Shown: positions 11,594-23,183 of the stretch, piece after piece
Layout: every line of letters starts with the position of its first letter
Numbering within the stretch: position 1 is the stretch's first letter
Source of the DNA: Tragulus kanchil
Taxonomy: Eukaryota; Chordata; Mammalia; Artiodactyla; Tragulidae
Reading direction: 5' to 3'
Assembly: GCA_022376925.1 (NCBI GenBank)
Contig: JAIOJX010000004.1
Coordinates: 127,187,123-127,251,122, forward strand
Length of the DNA: 64,000 bases
Position numbers and translations under genes: made by a program
Notes under the pieces: generated by a model
Told to the model about the DNA's origin: nothing
What the model saw: only the letters and a program-made list of their open reading frames with translations
The model's database searches: none

Positions 11594-11870
11594 TCATTTA
11601 TTCTTCATTTATTTCTTCTCTGATATTTATGATTTCTTTCCTTCTACTAACTTTGAGGTCTTCTGTTCTTTCTCCAGTTGATTTAGGTGTAAGGTTAGGT
11701 TGTCTGTTCAATGTTTTTCTTGTCTCTTGGGGTAAGATTGTATTACTGTAAACTTTCCTCTTAGAACTGTTTTTACTGCTTCCCATAGGTTTTCAGTCAT
11801 TATGTTTTTATTGTCATTTATTCTAGATATTTTTTATTACCTCTTTTATTACCTTCTTCTTTTGCATGAT
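11594..11870 (-). pseudogene. L1 ORF2 remnant, part 2
   Basis: Antisense ORF2 continues after the SINE: tttcttctctgatatttatg, ctactaactttgaggtc, ttttactgcttcccatagg and ttattgtcatttattc. This part corresponds to the region before the reverse transcriptase. It is not open in any frame. Confidence 0.72.
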
Positions 11871-13337
11871 ATTTCTCTGTCTTTTCATTGTGTCTACCAT
11901 GTTTGAGGTCTCTTTCTCCAAGCTATAGAGTTGTAGTTCCTCTTGCTTTTGGTCTCTGCCCTTAGTGAGTGAGGTTGATCTGGTGGCTTATGTAGGCTTC
12001 ATGTTGGGAGGGACTTGTGCCTGTGTTCTGGTGGGAGCTGTGTTTTTTTCCCTCTGATGTGCAGGACTGTGTGAGGTGGTGTGTCTTGGGGTCTCTGTGG
12101 GAAGCCTGTCTGCTGATGATTCGGTTTGTGTTCTTATTGTGCTTGTTGTAAGGGTGAGGCATCCTGAGCCAGGTGCTGCCAGCAATTGGGTGGTGCCAGG
12201 TCTTAGATACAGGTGGAAGTCATCGTGGGAGTTATCACTGATTAATACTCCCTGAAATCAGGATTTATTTGGTAGTCTAGTAGCCTGGTCTCTGTGCTTC
12301 AACCTTAGAGGCTCAGACCAGACTTCTGTTGGAGAACCAAAACCTCATGAGCCATTTTGTTATGGCAGTAAAGGGTATTAAAAGAAACAGAAAACAGAAA
12401 ATGAAAAAAATTAATAAAATAACAAAAAACAAATCCCAGACAAATGGTAAAAGCAAAATCAGACAAATAACAATAAAAAGGAACATGCGCACACGCACAC
12501 ACAAAACTAAAACAGACCAAAGAAAACAAAGTACGACCCAGTTAACAAAGGAAACCAAAACTATTATCAATCAATTAAAAGCAAATCTTGCTAAAACAGA
12601 AAATAAGACCAAAGCAGAGTGCCAGCTGAGGGATAAAGCAAAGAAAATTAAAATAATATAACATGGTGAAAAAAAGAAAAGAAAAAACAAAACAGAAAAA
12701 CAAAGGTAAATAAAAGTATATAAAAATCTATGCATATTAAAGAATAGCTACAGCAAGAAAAGAGCAACTAGGACAAAAGAAAGAAAGAAAGAAAAAAAGA
12801 AAACACACAGAACTGCAGAAAGTCAAAGTAGAAGTAGAAATATATAAAATAAAAAGTGTGATTAAAACAAAAAAGTTTCTCAAATGCCTAAGTAGAAATA
12901 ATAATAAATCAACAACCATAGCAACAGAGGAAATAAAAAAAAAGAAGAGAAAAAATCCAGAACTACAGAGCAAATCAGAATAAAAGAATAATAATGAATG
13001 TATTTTCCAGGTTCTAGCAGTCAGCATCCTTTCCCCACTGTGAACCACAGCCCACCTCCACCCACCTATGAAGCCCTCCAATACGGGGAGCCAGTCCCTG
13101 CTGTGGGGACAGCAGAGGCTAATCTGACCCTACTTCTACATATTCATGCTTCCAATGTCCACAGCTGCCAGAGCTAGGGCATCTTCTTTTGTAAGAATGC
13201 TCATTGTCCTTATATATATTGCATAGGCACAGAGTTTGCCTAGTTGATTGGGTGCATTTGATTTACAGCTTGTAAAGCTGGTGGAGAGGTTTTCAATCCT
13301 CTTCCTTAGTCACTCCATCCCTGGATCTCAATTGTCA
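11871..13337 (-). mobile_element. Probable L1 5' half, including an A-rich stretch
   Basis: 11871-12360 resembles ruminant L1 sequence antisense (for example gtgcctgtgttctggtggga and gggagttatcactgattaat). 12360-12990 is strongly A-rich on the plus strand with little T or G. 13000-13337 leads to L1 5'-UTR-like sequence. I infer one L1 from order and orientation, and the exact ORF1 position is not clear. Confidence 0.55.
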
Positions 13338-13537
13338 GGGCTTCCCTAGTAGCTCAGACAGTAAAGAATCAGCCTGCAAGTCAGGAAACTCAGGTTTGAT
13401 CCCTGGGTCAGGAATATCCCTGGAGAATGGAATGGCTACTCCAGTATTCTCACCTGGAAAATTCCATGGAAAGAAGAGCCTGGTCGGCTATAGGTCATGG
13501 GGTTCCAAAGACACGACTGAGTGGCTAACACTTTTCA
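13338..13537 (+). mobile_element. Bov-tA SINE inserted in L1 5' region
   Basis: A plus-strand Bov-tA from gggcttccctagtagctc through cctggagaatggaatggc to acacgactgagtggctaaca, opposite to the host L1. Its last 65 bases recur at 14657-14721 because block 5 starts inside it. I see no convincing target duplication. Confidence 0.9.
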
Positions 13538-15843
13538 CAGGAATTTGTTCCTGAGGCTGCCCTGGAGAGCTTGAGTCTGCCCCAGTGAGGACTGGACGTG
13601 ACAGGGCGGGGGATGGGCGGGGGGTGCTTGCACTGCCCAGACTCCAGTGGCACCAGGTGCTCAGCGAAGCTGGCAGCCACAGGCGCGGAAATATGGTACT
13701 GTAAAGATTCTTTTCTAGCTTCTGGAAGCTCTGTCCCAGTGTGGACCAAGCATGGAGGTAGTGTGACTGCCGGGATTGCAAGGACCCCAGTGGTGCCGGG
13801 TGTGTAGGGAACTCAGCAGTAACAGGTGCAAATGATACAGCACTGTTAGTTCTTTTCTAGCCTCTGGAAGCTGGTGCTCAAAAGGCCTCTGAAAGGCATC
13901 CATGGCCCTGGTCCTTTTCTATTGCTGGGCACCTTAGGCACTCAAAGGGCCACCCTTGCTGAGGTTTTCTCTACTGGTCACCAGCATGTAGAGAGAGAGA
14001 GGTGACAATGATGGCTCCACCTTTTGTGCATGACTCAGTGCCCTGCCTTCTGGCTGCTCAGCATTCCTCCAAAGGCAATTTTGCTGCTGCAGACTTCCTC
14101 ACTCCTATCCCCTCAGGACATCTTCCCACAGTGAACAGCTGTCCTTGCCTCAAGATTGCTCAAAAATCCCCATGTTCCTACTTCCAGCCACTTTATATTT
14201 CAATGGACTTGCATTCCTGTTCAGGGTATGTGGGGCCAAGGCATAGATTGTCTATGTGATTCTCAGTCCATTCAGGCTGTCACAGATCAGTTTCTTCACT
14301 CTCTGGCAGCCTCAAATGCTTCCCTTCTGTCCCAACCAACTGGCCTGGATGCAGGCATCTCAACCCTGCTTCATCTTGCCCACCTCCTGGGTCCAAATCA
14401 GGCGACACTCTTCTCTTTTTTTTCCCCTTCCTTCCTTCATCCTACTGTTTTGCATGGATCTATATTTTTCCTTTCTGGCCTTCTCAGGGACTCCTGCCAA
14501 TAGTCAAATGGTTCTCTTTGAGATTCTCTGTATCTGAAAATGTATTCCTGATGGATCTGTGAAGAGAGGTGTACTCTGTTTCTACCTACTCCTCTGCCAT
14601 CTTGTTTCCCCTCAAAAGCAAAATTTAAGACGTAACTTTCAAGGTTTTTTCCTAGCGAAGAGCCTGGTCGGCTATAGGTCATGGGGTTCCAAAGACACGA
14701 CTGAGTGGCTAACACTTTTCACAGGAATTTGTTCCTGAGGCTGCCCTGAGAGCTTGAGTCTGCCCCAGTGAGGACTGGACGTGACAGGGCGGGGGATGGG
14801 CGGGGGGTGCTTGCACTGCCCAGACTCCAGTGGCACCAGGTGCTCAGCGAAGCTGGCAGCCACAGGCGCGGAAATATGGTACTGTAAAGATTCTTTTCTA
14901 GCTTCTGGAAGCTCTGTCCCAGTGTGGACCAAGCATGGAGGTAGTGTGACTGCCGGGATTGCAAGGACCCCAGTGGTGCCGGGTGTGTAGGGAACTCAGC
15001 AGTAACAGGTGCAAATGATACAGCACTGTTAGTTCTTTTCTAGCCTCTGGAAGCTGGTGCTCAAAAGGCCTCTGAAAGGCATCCATGGCCCTGGTCCTTT
15101 TCTATTGCTGGGCACCTTAGGCACTCAAAGGGCCACCCTTGCTGAGGTTTTTCTCTACTGGTCACCAGCATGTAGAGAGAGAGAGGTGACAATGATGGCT
15201 CCACCTTTTGTGCATGACTCAGTGCCCTGCCTTCTGGCTGCTCAGCATTCCTCCAAAGGCAATTTTGCTGCTGCAGACTTCCTCACTCCTATCCCCTCAG
15301 GACATCTTCCCACAGTGAACAGCTGTCCTTGCCTCAAGATTGCTCAAAAATCCCCATGTTCCTACTTCCAGCCACTTTATATTTCAATGGACTTGCATTC
15401 CTGTTCAGGGTATGTGGGGCCAAGGCATAGATTGTCTATGTGATTCTCAGTCCATTCAGGCTGTCACAGATCAGTTTCTTCACTCTCTGGCAGCCTCAAA
15501 TGCTTCCCTTCTGTCCCAACCAACTGGCCTGGATGCAGGCATCTCAACCCTGCTTCATCTTGCCCACCTCCTGGGTCCAAATCAGGCGACACTCTTCTCT
15601 TTTTTTTCCCCTTCCTTCCTTCATCCTACTGTTTTGCATGGATCTATATTTTTCCTTTCTGGCCTTCTCAGGGACTCCTGCCAATAGTCAAATGGTTCTC
15701 TTTGAGATTCTCTGTATCTGAAAATGTATTCCTGATGGATCTGTGAAGAGAGGTGTACTCTGTTTCTACCTACTCCTCTGCCATCTTGTTTCCCCTCAAA
15801 AGCAAAATTTAAGACGTAACTTTCAAGGTTTTTTTTTCCTAGC
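13473..15843. repeat. Tandem duplicate block 5
   Basis: 13473-14656 recurs at 14657-15843 (offset 1184, then 1183). The copies abut with no filler. The unit begins inside the Bov-tA and runs past the L1 5' end. One G is lost in the right copy near 14747, and a T run near 14645 is longer in the right copy. Confidence 0.97.
13538..14615 (-). mobile_element. L1 5'-UTR and 5' end
   Basis: GC-richer sequence with repeated motifs such as ttcttttctagcttctggaa and ttcttttctagcctctggaa. It ends in tctgccatcttgtttcccc, the reverse complement of a typical L1 5' start (gatggcagaggagtaggtag). This marks the 5' end of the minus-strand L1. The second copy is 14722-15800. No promoter activity can be judged. 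Confidence 0.7.
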
Positions 15844-16698
15844 AAAGAAAATGGTTGTTAGATATGAGATGTATTTTAATGTTAGATAGGACACAGAGAT
15901 GGTGTTTAAAAAATAACAGTGCAAAGTCCTTTAGGATATCAAATAGCATTGGTACTCAAGAAAGTACCTATTTGCTTCCCCCAGAAACCTGCGTGAATCA
16001 GAAAGAATTAGGACATTCAGTGCATACAAATACTACTGTCTGCTCTTAGACAAACCACTGTTGAAAGAGTTTCTGATGTAGAGCCTCTGAATCAAGGAAA
16101 AGATACCATATTAACTAGCGAGAATTCCTTGCAACCTTGTGAATTACAAATGTCAAAGAAGAAAAAAGCTGAGCTTTGACCAGGTGCCCGAGGATCAGCA
16201 TAATGATTTATCAGAGGCCCTTTTCTGGAAATGAGGGAACAGAGTAGCCTGACTGTTCACAGCGACTCTCCAACTTCCTCCAAAAGTCCTGTATCTGGTA
16301 GAGCATTTCCAGCAGGGTGCACCATTGAGACACCAGAAATTGCCCGGCGGGAATCAGCACAGAGGAAGAATCACCAAAAACTGGGGGAGAGAACGACTTT
16401 CTGGAGGCTAAGGCTTACATGGCTTACCCTGGATTAAGGTTTCCTAAGAAGGGAAGTCCTGCCTCGGTCCCACCAGACTGAGCACAGTATAACTGGTACA
16501 CGCCCTCTGAGATGGCACCCTACAAATTGGAAGAGATGGTATGGGGAAAACAGTCCTATGACTCTCTGGCCTTACATTCAGATAAGTATACTGATTCCAG
16601 CCATTATCAAAGAACCTGGGGAAGGTGGATGGGCATTCTTGTTTCCTCAGGCCTAAGAGGAAAGAAAGCTTTAGAGAATTACTCTATTTTTTTAAAAA
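15844..16698. other. No recognised feature
   Basis: Moderate-GC sequence outside repeats I know, repeated at 16983-17837. Frames of 60 to 90 codons exist on the plus strand but have no domain, and similar frames occur throughout the window. It could be single-copy intronic or intergenic DNA. Confidence 0.5.
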
Positions 16699-16943
16699 TG
16701 CATTCTATTTATTTATTTATTTTTAATTTTTTTGGCTATTCTGGGTTTTCACTGCTGCTGCAGGCTCTTCTCTAGTTGCAGGGAGTGGGGGATACTCTCT
16801 AGTTGAGGTGAGCAAGCTTCTTGTTGCGGTGGCTTCTCCTGTTGAGGAACTCAGGCTCTAGGGCACACGGGCTTCAATAGTTGCAGCACATGGGCTCTGT
16901 AGTTGCGGCTCCAAGTTCTGGGCCCCCATAGCTACTTACGGGT
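16699..16943 (-). mobile_element. CHR-type SINE, cut off by joint
   Basis: Left copy of the SINE at 17831-18190. It begins normally (ggctattctgggttttcact) but its last 30 bases are rearranged before the joint at 16944, and the tRNA-like head is missing. Confidence 0.85.
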
Positions 16944-17830
16944 AAATTTAAGACGAAACTTTAAAGGTTTTTTTTTCCTAGCAAAGAAAATGGTTGTTAG
17001 ATATGAGATGTATTTTAATGTTAGATAGGACACAGAGATGGTGTTTAAAAAATAACAGTGCAAAGTCCTTTAGGATATCAAATAGCATTGGTACTCAAGA
17101 AAGTACCTATTTGCTTCCCCCAGAAACCTGCGTGAATCAGAAAGAATTAGGACATTCAGTGCATACAAATACTACTGTCTGCTCTTAGACAAACCACTGT
17201 TGAAAGAGTTTCTGATGTAGAGCCTCTGAATCAAGGAAAAGATACCATATTAACTAGCGAGAATTCCTTGCAACCTTGTGAATTACAAATGTCAAAGAAG
17301 AAAAAAGCTGAGCTTTGACCAGGTGCCCGAGGATCAGCATAATGATTTATCAGAGGCCCTTTTCTGGAAATGAGGGAACAGAGTAGCCTGACTGTTCACA
17401 GCGACTCTCCAACTTCCTCCAAAAGTCCTGTATCTGGTAGAGCATTTCCAGCAGGGTGCACCATTGAGACACCAGAAATTGCCCGGCGGGAATCAGCACA
17501 GAGGAAGAATCACCAAAAACTGGGGGAGAGAACGACTTTCTGGAGGCTAAGGCTTACATGGCTTACCCTGGATTAAGGTTTCCTAAGAAGGGAAGTCCTG
17601 CCTCGGTCCCACCAGACTGAGCACAGTATAACTGGTACACGCCCTCTGAGATGGCACCCTACAAATTGGAAGAGATGGTATGGGGAAAACAGTCCTATGA
17701 CTCTCTGGCCTTACATTCAGATAAGTATACTGATTCCAGCCATTATCAAAGAACCTGGGGAAGGTGGATGGGCATTCTTGTTTCCTCAGGCCTAAGAGGA
17801 AAGAAAGCTTTAGAGAATTACTCTATTTTT

Positions 17831-18190
17831 TTAAAAATGCATTCTATTTATTTATTTATTTTTAATTTTTTTGGCTATTCTGGGTTTTCACTGCTGCTGC
17901 AGGCTCTTCTCTAGTTGCAGGGAGTCGGGGCTACTCTCTAGTTGAGGTGAGCAGGCTTCTTGTTGTAGTGACTTCTCTTGTGGAACTCAGGCTCTAGGGC
18001 ACACGGGCTTCAATAGTTGCAGCCCATGGGCTCAATAGTTGTGGCTCCAAGTTTCTAGAGCACAGGCTCCATAGCTGTGACTTACGGGCTTAGTTGCTCC
18101 ACAGCATGTGGGCTCCTTCTGGATCAGGGAGCGAACCCACATTCTGTACTGGCAGGTGAGCTCTTCACCACTGAGCTATCAGGGAAGCCC
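17831..18190 (-). mobile_element. CHR-type SINE, complete, with target duplication
   Basis: A minus-strand tRNA-derived SINE from the A/T-rich tail to gagctatcagggaagccc. It is flanked by aattactctattttt (17816-17830) and aattactacattttt (18192-18206), a 15-base target duplication with two changes. Confidence 0.9.
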
Positions 18191-18206
18191 AAATTACTAC
18201 ATTTTT

Positions 18207-18989
18207 ATTCTTTTTCTTTCTTATACTCTAAACTCGGGTTGCTTATTTACTTATAACATGGTAGACATATTTCTGCTCACTGCCAACAGATACCCATTTT
18301 TACATCATTGTCTCCTCAAGGCTTTCTAAGTGAGTATTTGATTGTAAACACAGGAGAACACTGCGTCCAAAAAGCCCACAAAATCAGCTCCTGAGGATCT
18401 CAATATTTATGAAAAACAGTCCAAAATGGTGAATAAAGACTAGACTCAGCTTATGTTTATTTTAAAAGAAAATAAGACTTTTCTCTGTCTCTCTATATTT
18501 GTGTGTGTGTCTCTCTCATACACACAAACGCACATACACACAAAAATAATTTGTAGAATAATCATCTACCCTTCTCTCCACCAGCCCCCTGCTAGACCTC
18601 TCAAACTCACCTCATGTTCATTACCAACAACTATACTAAGAACAGCAAAATTATTCAAGAGAATGGAATGATGTGGCTTTTTAACAGTGGCCAAGGTACT
18701 GAACACCTAAACTCTGAGATATGCCCAAGTATAATAATATCTCCTTCACAGAATTCTTAAGTTGATTCATTGAGATAAAGCATATAATGACCTTGAGACC
18801 TAAGAGCAATAAATGGTTGATTTGCTATGTTATATGTAAGGCTATTGATATAAATCTTTTCAAATTTGACTCTAATGTATGTGACATTAGACAGCCAAGG
18901 AAATTAAACCTGAAAATGAAGGATAACAATATATGACAAAATGACTTCATATTCTCCTCTAAATAATTGATAGATTCAGTGATTTTTTT
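18207..18989. other. No recognised gene; short GT and CA runs
   Basis: AT-rich sequence with a small simple-repeat patch near 18500-18545 (gtgtgtgtgt, then ca-rich). Nothing else recognised. Confidence 0.5.
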
Positions 18990-19134
18990 AAAGGAAGATG
19001 TCTATTTGTGTGTGTGGCAAAATACACATTATGTAAAATTTACCATTTGACCAATTTTCAAGTGTGCAGTGTAGTGGCATTAAGTACATTCACATTGTAC
19101 AACCATCACCACTATCCATCTCCAGAAATTTTTT

Positions 19135-19423
19135 TTTTTTTTTTTTCTGGCTATTCTGGGTTTTCACTGCTGCCACAGGTTCTTCTCTAGTTGAGGTGAG
19201 CAGGCTTCTAGTTGCAGTGACTCCTCTTGGTGTGGAACGCGGCTCCAGGGCACACGGGCTCAATAGTTGTGGCTCTGAGGCTCTAGAGCACAGGCTCCAT
19301 AGTCGTGGCTCACGGGCTTAGTTGCTCCACAGCATGTGGGAACTTCCGGGATCAGGGACTGAACCCATGTCTCCTGCATTGGCAGGTGAACTCTTTACCA
19401 CTGAGCTACCAGGGAAGCCTCAC
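19135..19423 (-). mobile_element. CHR-type SINE in L1M, 15-bp target duplication
   Basis: A minus-strand SINE from a T run and ggctattctgggttttcact to gagctaccagggaagcc. It is flanked by ctccagaaatttttt at 19120-19134 and at 19424-19438, an exact 15-base match. The second copy is at 20236-20524. Confidence 0.92.
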
Positions 19424-20235
19424 CTCCAGAAATTTTTTCATCCCAAACTGAAAGTCTGTACTCATTCAACAATTACTCTCCACTCCCTGTTGCCCCAACC
19501 ATGATAGCCACTAGTTTACTTTCTATCTCTATGAATTTGACTTTTTTAAAAAATAATAACCATCCTGATAAGGTATGAAATGGTATCATCATTGGTTTTG
19601 ATGTACACATCCTTAATTATTAATAATGTTGAGCATTTTTTCATGTGGTTATTGTCCTTTAGTATATTTTCTTTGGAGAAATTTCTGTTTAAGTTCTTTG
19701 CCTGTTTGTTGTGATCATTGTTGTTGAGTTATAAGAGTTCTTTATATATTCTGGAAATTAATTCCTTATCAGATCAGATATATGATTTGCAAGTTCTTAA
19801 TGTTGAAATCTGATTCATCCACTTTCCCTTTTCATTGCCTGTTGTTTTGGTGTCATACCCAAAATATCGTTGACTCCAAAGTCAATGTCATGAAGCTTTT
19901 CCCTAAGAGCAATAAATGGTTGATTTGCTATGTTATATGTAAGGCTATTGATATAAATCTTTTCAAATTTGACTCTAATGTATGTGACATTAGACAGCCA
20001 AGGAAATTAAACCTGAAAATGAAGGATAACAATATATGACAAAATGACTTCATATTCTCCTCTAAATAATTGATAGATTCAGTGATTTTTTTAAAGGAAG
20101 ATGTCTATTTGTGTGTGGCAAAATACACATTATGTAAAATTTACCATTTGACCAATTTTCAAGTGTGCAGTGTAGTGGCATTAAGTACATTCACATTGTA
20201 CAACCATCACCACTATCCATCTCCAGAAATTTTTT

Positions 20236-20524
20236 TTTTTTTTTTTTCTGGCTATTCTGGGTTTTCACTGCTGCCACAGGTTCTTCTCTAGTTGAGGTGA
20301 GCAGGCTTCTAGTTGCAGTGACTCCTCTTGGTGTGGAACGCGGCTCCAGGGCACACGGGCTCAATAGTTGTGGCTCTGAGGCTCTAGAGCACAGGCTCCA
20401 TAGTCGTGGCTCACGGGCTTAGTTGCTCCACAGCATGTGGGAACTTCCGGGATCAGGGACTGAACCCATGTCTCCTGCATTGGCAGGTGAACTCTTTACC
20501 ACTGAGCTACCAGGGAAGCCTCAC
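20236..20524 (-). mobile_element. CHR-type SINE (second copy of 19135-19423)
   Basis: Same SINE, same target duplication, repeated through block 7. Confidence 0.92.
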
Positions 20525-21165
20525 CTCCAGAAATTTTTTCATCCCAAACTGAAAGTCTGTACTCATTCAACAATTACTCTCCACTCCCTGTTGCCCCAAC
20601 CATGATAGCCACTAGTTTACTTTCTATCTCTATGAATTTGACTTTTTTTAAAAATAATAACCATCCTGATAAGGTATGAAATGGTATCATCATTGGTTTT
20701 GATGTACACATCCTTAATTATTAATAATGTTGAGCATTTTTTCATGTGGTTATTGTCCTTTAGTATATTTTCTTTGGAGAAATTTCTGTTTAAGTTCTTT
20801 GCCTGTTTGTTGTGATCATTGTTGTTGAGTTATAAGAGTTCTTTATATATTCTGGAAATTAATTCCTTATCAGATCAGATATATGATTTGCAAGTTCTTA
20901 ATGTTGAAATCTGATTCATCCACTTTCCCTTTTCATTGCCTGTTGTTTTGGTGTCATACCCAAAATATCGTTGACTCCAAAGTCAATGTCATGAAGCTTT
21001 TCCCCTAAGAGTCTTATATGATATTAGTGCCTATGTTTAGATCTTTGATTCATTCTGAGTTAATTTTTGTATATACTATAAGGTAAGGTTCCAACTTCAT
21101 AATTTTGCATTGTGAAAATTCCAGTCTCATTTGTTGATCAATATTTTTAATCAATTTTTTTAACC

Positions 21166-21665
21166 ATATGCTAGCCTACTAAAGTCAATCTACCTGAGAA
21201 TGACAAGAGAAAAGAGAATCCGGATGGCACTGAATCATTTCACAAATTTTGTTCTAATATGTTTGGTTTCATAGCTATATTATAGATACCCCCAACTCTT
21301 CAATATAGCATTATTAAGTAGCAGCATTTGTTCCAAAAAGTACTATAGAATTAAAAATACAAATACTCCTATTCTTCTGACCAAGAAGAGAATGATCACT
21401 AGGTTAACTCAGGTATGACCAATTTTGTATTAAGTCATAAATAATTTTGTATTTAAGAAGGCTTCTAGTCTGACAAATCCTAATTTGAGCAATAGGGTGC
21501 AAAAAAAGCTAAGGCTGAATAATCTTTCAAATGGAGAGAATAGAGTAATTCTAAAGTGAAAAAAGAAGAAACTCAAAGAAAAAGAGTATAAACTGGAGAT
21601 CCTTTTTATAATCATCATTATTTATCCTGTATTAAAATGGAAATATTTCTGCTTTAAAATTAAAC
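21166..21665. other. No recognised feature
   Basis: AT-rich unannotated sequence with no repeat or gene that I can name. Confidence 0.5.
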
Positions 21666-21795
21666 AGGGCAGGTGGGAGGCAGGCTCAAGAGGAGGGCGA
21701 TATATGTAAACTTATGGCTGATTCATGTTATTGTATGGCAGAAATCAACACAATATTGTAAAGCAATTATTCTCCAATTAAAAATAAATTTAAAA
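21666..21795 (+). mobile_element. Ruminant L1 3' end
   Basis: Very short 3' end: aacttatggctgattcatgt, then gtatggcagaaatcaacac, attgtaaagcaattattc, and tccaattaaaaataaat leading into an A-rich tail. This terminal motif is common at ruminant L1 insertions. Confidence 0.75.
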
Positions 21796-22085
21796 AAATT
21801 AAACCACAGACTAAGAAAATGAGATTATTCACACCTGCAGTTAATTGACAGTAGACTAAAATAACAACTCTAGGAATAGGAGAGTGATCTATTTCCCCTT
21901 TATCTTCTTCTCTGAGTCTATCCATTCCCCAATACATCAGTTTATTTTCCAAATCTTTCTGGCCTCACTTTCCTGCTTGGAATGAAAAGGGAACAAATGA
22001 ATGAATGGGGAAGGACAAAAAGGAAAATGGATCTATTTACATGTAGGACATTTTTTTTCTTTTATTCATTAAAGTGCAATTATCA

Positions 22086-22330
22086 GGACTTGGGTAAAGA
22101 GTCCATCTTGCAGCACAGGGATCACCGATTCAACCCCTAGCCCAGGAAGACCCCACATGCAGGGGAGCGGCTGAACTGGTGTGTCCAATTATGAGCCAGT
22201 GCCCTGGAGCACATGCACCCAGAGCCAGTGCTCTGCAACAAGAGAGGCCACTGCGATGTGAGGCCCACACAGGCCAAGACGGATGAACATAAATAAATAA
22301 AAGAGGTCAAAAAAATTTTTTTTTAAAAAA
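22086..22330 (+). mobile_element. tRNA-derived SINE (same family as 11271-11593)
   Basis: Plus strand: gggtaaagagtccatcttgc, tggtgtgtccaattatgagc, gcacatgcacccagagcc, aagagaggccactgcgatg, and a tail of ataaataaata. A weak target duplication is possible (gcaattatca near 22076, gcagttatta near 22334). Confidence 0.8.
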
Positions 22331-22479
22331 AGAGCAGTTATTACTAACAGATTTTCAAGAGCAATAGTCCTCCCATTGAGGGTGTATATTTTGATGGTGT
22401 CCATTAAATGTTTTCTTAGAGACCCAGTGAGATAAAAGAATTACAAGACTCAACAGACTCCTGCAGAGCTTTCTGTATG

Positions 22480-22797
22480 TGTTAGTCACTCAGTTGGGTC
22501 CAACTCTCTGTGACCCCGTGGGCTGTATACAGCCCACCAGGCTCTTCTGTCCATGGAATTCTCATGGCAAGAATACTGGAGTGAGTTGCCATTCTGTTCT
22601 CCAGGGGATCTTCCCAGCCCAGGGATCAAACCCAGGTCTCTCACATTACAGGCAGATTCTTTTTCTTTTTTTCCTTTTTTTCCCCATTCATTCAGCAAGT
22701 ATTTATTGAGAGCATTAAACAAATGCAATGATAGTTGTCTGGGGAAAATAAGATGTGACCCTCATCTACAGGCAGGTCTGAGCCACCAAAGAAGCCT
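22480..22797 (-). mobile_element. Bov-tA SINE interrupted by a 111-bp insert
   Basis: The body (22480-22655) reads gttagtcactcagttgggtc to ttacaggcag. The head (22776-22797) reads gtctgagccaccaaagaagcc. Between them lies foreign sequence flanked by tacaggcag on both sides. About ten bases of the usual head (attctttacc type) are missing to the right of the insert. Confidence 0.85.
22656..22766 (-). pseudogene. Possible tiny retrocopy of a transcript 3' end
   Basis: On the minus strand this runs from agatgagggtcacatctta to caataaatacttgctgaatg, then gaatgggg and an A-rich tail of about 28 bases. An AATAAA lies about 20 bases before the tail, and tacaggcag flanks both ends. This is the pattern of a 5'-truncated LINE-mobilised RNA. 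The AATAAA end resembles an L2 end, so the source may be L2-derived. Confidence 0.5.
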
Positions 22798-22903
22798 CTG
22801 AAAAGTTTTAGGAGTTCCCAGATCTCAAGATAGGGTAAGATACAAATTATATCCAAAATAGGAAACTTTGTAAGTAAATTAATATATACCATAGAATTCT
22901 TCT

Positions 22904-23111
22904 GGGGGCTTCCTAGGTGGCACTAGTAGTAAAGAGCCTCCTGCCACTGACCTGGTCCAATCCCTGCGTTGAGAAGAACCCCTGAAGGAGGGCATGGCAA
23001 CCCACTCCAGTATTCTTGCCTAGAGAATCCCATGGACAGAAGAGCCTGGTGCTCTATGGTCCGTAGAGTCACAAAGAATCAGACATGATTGAAGCACCTT
23101 AGCACAGTACA
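22904..23111 (+). mobile_element. Bov-tA SINE with 14-bp exact target duplication
   Basis: Plus-strand Bov-tA from gggggcttcctaggtggcac to tgattgaagcaccttagcac. It is flanked by catagaattcttct at 22890-22903 and at 23112-23125, with no mismatch. Confidence 0.95.
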
Positions 23112-23183
23112 CATAGAATTCTTCTAGAAGCTTTGTTCTTTTTCCTTTTTTTTGATTAAAAAAAAAAAAAAATACTCCTCAAG

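Larger units (their letters stand above)
15805..18060. repeat. Tandem duplicate block 6
   Basis: About 15805-16943 recurs at 16944 to about 18060 (offset 1139). The left copy ends inside a SINE, where it becomes scrambled near 16915-16943. The right copy starts with two mismatches close together (16956 and 16963). The first 39 bases are also the end of block 5, so they occur three times. Confidence 0.95.
18799..21010. repeat. Tandem duplicate block 7
   Basis: About 18799-19903 recurs at 19904-21010 (offset 1103, then 1101). The joint shares ccctaagag with both sides. A GT run near 19008 is two bases shorter in the right copy. Confidence 0.97.
18990..21165 (-). mobile_element. L1M fossil (3' region), seen 1.5 times
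   Basis: Antisense old L1 3' sequence: gtgcagtgtagtggcattaa, cattcacattgtacaaccat, catttgttgatcaatatt and similar. A SINE splits it. Because block 7 falls inside it, 18990-19903 is repeated at 20091-21010, and only 21011-21165 is the true continuation. Confidence 0.72.

Noticed and set aside
11378..11623. A plus-strand frame through the SINE at 11271-11593, seen again at 61073 and 62182
   Set aside because: The similar predicted proteins come from copies of one SINE family, not from a gene family.
12737..13081. A 114-codon minus-strand frame rich in Phe and Leu
   Set aside because: It is the T-rich complement of the A-rich L1 stretch. Composition alone explains it.
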